Assembly: GCA_964446775.1 (NCBI GenBank)
Contig: CAYURA010000026.1
Location: forward strand, 1-13,330
Length of the DNA stretch: 13,330 nucleotides
Direction: 5' to 3'
Source of the DNA: GCA-002841655 sp964446775
Lineage (GTDB): Bacteria > Patescibacteriota > Patescibacteriia > Patescibacteriales > UBA12465
This document shows positions 11,903 to 13,330 of the stretch, piece after piece; position 1 is the first letter of the stretch; each line of letters opens with the position of its first letter. The translations under genes were made by a program, and so were the position numbers. The notes below the pieces were generated by a model, which worked only from the letters and a program-made list of their open reading frames with translations, had not been told where the DNA came from and did not search any database.

Positions 11903-12674
11903 TGCTTTAATGTTAAAAATTTCTGTTCTCATTTCCTACTTAGCTATGATAACGGTAAATTTTTTAGCTAATGCCCTGCCTATAGCTGGTAGAAACACTG
12001 GTGAAATATCGGACTCCTACCCCAACCTGTTCGCCCCTGCTGGCCTCACCTTCGCCATTTGGGGCCTTATTTACTTCCTGCTAGCAACTTATGTCATCTC
12101 TTATCTTAATAAGAAAGATAACAATAATAGAAGCTTATTTGAAAAAATAGCTAAATTATTTACTCTGTCTTCATTAGCTAATATTGCTTGGATCTTTTGT
12201 TGGCATTATGGCTTGCTAATTATTTCAGTAATTGTGATGCTGATTATCTTAATTAGCCTGATTTTAATTGCTAGCGCTATTAGTAAAGCAAAGCTAAGTA
12301 CTAAAGAACAAATCTTTTTAAAATTACCATTCAGCATTTACTTTGGTTGGATAACTGTAGCAACTATTGCCAATATAACCGCTCTATTAGTCGACCTGAG
12401 TTGGAATGGCTGGGGTTTAGCGGATATTACTTGGACTATTATTATTCTTCTAGTAGGTGCCTTAATTGGTGTTTTTAGAAGTATTAAAGACAGAAATGTG
12501 CCCTATATTTTAGTTTTTGTTTGGGCTTATTTCGGCATCTGGCTTAAGCATTATTCAGTTAACGGTTTTAATGGTCAATATCCGGCAATTATGAAGACAA
12601 CTATCTTGGCTATCATCCTCTTTGCTCTTAATATTATCTATATTAGCTTTAATAAGAAAAAGGAGAAAAATTAA
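11889..12674 (+). CDS. TspO/MBR-related tryptophan-rich membrane protein
   Basis: This 261-aa integral membrane protein has about seven or eight hydrophobic segments, roughly at residues 8-30, 50-74, 88-108, 109-132, 143-170, 178-198, 203-222 and 233-254. The segment SDSYPNLFAPAGLTFAIWGLIYFLL (given here only in outline: PNLFAPAG then FAIWGLIY) and the many tryptophans in membrane helices (IAWIFCW, YFGWITVA, WNGWGLADITW, WAYFGIWLKHY) match the long TspO/MBR-like family, which is larger than classical 5-helix TspO (about 160 aa). Classical TspO binds porphyrins and is linked to stress signalling. For the long form no ligand is established that I know of. The ATG is 42 bp from the preceding stop if the gap is artificial. 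A terminator at 12723-12749 is shared with the convergent peroxiredoxin gene. Confidence 0.85.
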   Translation: MKSKNALMLKISVLISYLAMITVNFLANALPIAGRNTGEISDSYPNLFAPAGLTFAIWGLIYFLLATYVISYLNKKDNNNRSLFEKIAKLFTLSSLANIAWIFCWHYGLLIISVIVMLIILISLILIASAISKAKLSTKEQIFLKLPFSIYFGWITVATIANITALLVDLSWNGWGLADITWTIIILLVGALIGVFRSIKDRNVPYILVFVWAYFGIWLKHYSVNGFNGQYPAIMKTTILAIILFALNIIYISFNKKKEKN

Positions 12675-12722
12675 TATATTTTGTTTTAAAAATACTAATT
12701 ATTCTTAACCACAAATATAAAC

Positions 12723-12749
12723 AAAAATAACTGCTAAGCAGTTATTTTT
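12723..12749. terminator. Bidirectional intrinsic terminator between convergent genes
   Basis: A perfect 12-bp stem, aaaaataactgc/gcagttattttt, with a 3-nt loop has T runs on each strand's 3' side. It lies between the TspO-like stop (12674) and the peroxiredoxin stop (12775) and serves both. Confidence 0.85.
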
Positions 12750-12774
12750 ACTATCTTTCCTATTCTAAACTTAA

Positions 12775-13299
12775 TTAAGCCCTACCTAAAGTTGTTTCAC
12801 CCTCATTCCATTCAATCGGACAAAGCTCACCGCTCTGAATTGCCTTTAAAACTCTTAAGGTTTCATTAACCGAGCGACCAACGGAACCAGGAGAAATAAC
12901 TACATATTGTATCTTTCCTTCTGGATCAATGATAAATAAGCCTCTATCAGCTGAACCATCACTTTCATTTAAAACGCCATAATCTTTAGCTAATGAATGA
13001 GTGGTGTCAGCTAAAATAGGAAATTTAACTTCTGACAAATCTCTTTCAAACCAAGCCTTATGAGACCATTCTGAATCAGTTGAAGCAGCTAAGATGTCAC
13101 AACCCAGCGCTTTAAAATCAGCCTCATGCCTCGCAAAGCCCCGGATTTCAGTGGGGCAAACGAAAGTAAAATCACGCGGATAAAAAAATAAGACTAGCCA
13201 GCTACCATTATAATCAGACAGGCTAATATCTTTAAACTCTCCTGCTTGATAGGCTTTTACTCCTTTAAAATCAGGAGCAGATTGATTAATATTTAACAT
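12775..13299 (-). CDS. ahpC: Typical 2-Cys peroxiredoxin (AhpC/Prx1 type)
   Basis: The 174-aa protein has the thioredoxin-fold peroxiredoxin signature FYPRDFTFVCPTE, with peroxidatic Cys48 framed by Pro41, Thr45 and Pro49 of the PxxxTxxC site. Resolving Cys160 lies in GELCPIEWNEGE, so both cysteines of the typical 2-Cys mechanism are present. Positions around STDSEWSHKAWF and DRGLFIIDPEGKIQYV are also conserved. It reduces hydrogen peroxide and organic or nitro-peroxides in the cytoplasm, forming an intersubunit disulfide. The usual reductase AhpF is not in the window. The canonical GGLG and C-terminal YF elements linked to over-oxidation sensitivity are absent, so the enzyme is probably robust. 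The minus-strand upstream region is AT-rich (cattataaaaat before ATG) with no clear Shine-Dalgarno site. Confidence 0.95.
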   Translation of the reverse strand: MLNINQSAPDFKGVKAYQAGEFKDISLSDYNGSWLVLFFYPRDFTFVCPTEIRGFARHEADFKALGCDILAASTDSEWSHKAWFERDLSEVKFPILADTTHSLAKDYGVLNESDGSADRGLFIIDPEGKIQYVVISPGSVGRSVNETLRVLKAIQSGELCPIEWNEGETTLGRA

Positions 13300-13330
13300 A
13301 TTTTTATAATGATTAATGATTTATAATTAT

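Noticed and set aside
1..13330. CRISPR array, tRNA or rRNA genes, riboswitches
   Set aside because: No regularly spaced direct repeats, no cloverleaf with a CCA-type end, no rRNA signatures and no known riboswitch core were seen in either strand by eye.

Overview
The window looks like a scaffold from an AT-rich, uncultivated bacterium, most likely of the Candidate Phyla Radiation (Patescibacteria, Parcubacteria-like). The grounds are the style of the large serine recombinase, the near absence of clear Shine-Dalgarno sites, the very AT-rich intergenic DNA, and a mix of small envelope and housekeeping genes with no relatives beside them. Several genes end in TGA or TAG within otherwise closed frames, so the standard code fits. 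The phylum is inferred, not proven.

Positions 1 to about 4270 are an accessory island. A large serine recombinase is read on the minus strand from 1435 and runs off the left edge with no stop. Its start codon abuts an inverted, internally deleted copy of a recombinase 3' end (1445-1627, plus strand). A pair of long inverted repeats (1573-1787 and 3282-3507) follows. Each arm contains the last 17-18 codons of the recombinase plus GC-rich hairpin DNA. Between the arms lies a two-gene cassette: a 70-aa XRE-type HTH regulator, apparently leaderless behind overlapping palindromes, and a 392-aa protein with kinase-like N-lobe features but poor catalytic motifs. Right of the cassette is a compact RelB/DinJ-YafQ type II toxin-antitoxin pair with its own promoter and a candidate operator.

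Positions 4270-6780 carry single genes: two unrelated class I SAM-dependent methyltransferases, the first flanked by an imperfect ~36-bp direct repeat, and a DUF84/YjjX-type noncanonical purine NTP phosphatase.

Positions 6850-11691 encode three membrane-anchored extracytoplasmic proteins in a row: a PdaC-like polysaccharide deacetylase, a DUF3160 protein and a protein with FG-GAP/VCBS-like acidic motifs. The last two are almost certainly co-transcribed. They look like a cell-envelope module.

Positions 11692-13330 contain a 100-N scaffold gap with an exact 55-bp duplication on both sides (an unmerged contig overlap), a TspO/MBR-related multispanning membrane protein, and a convergent typical 2-Cys peroxiredoxin. 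The last two share a strong bidirectional terminator.

The most interesting part is the inverted-repeat-bounded regulator plus kinase-like cassette beside the recombinase whose own 3' end forms part of the repeats.
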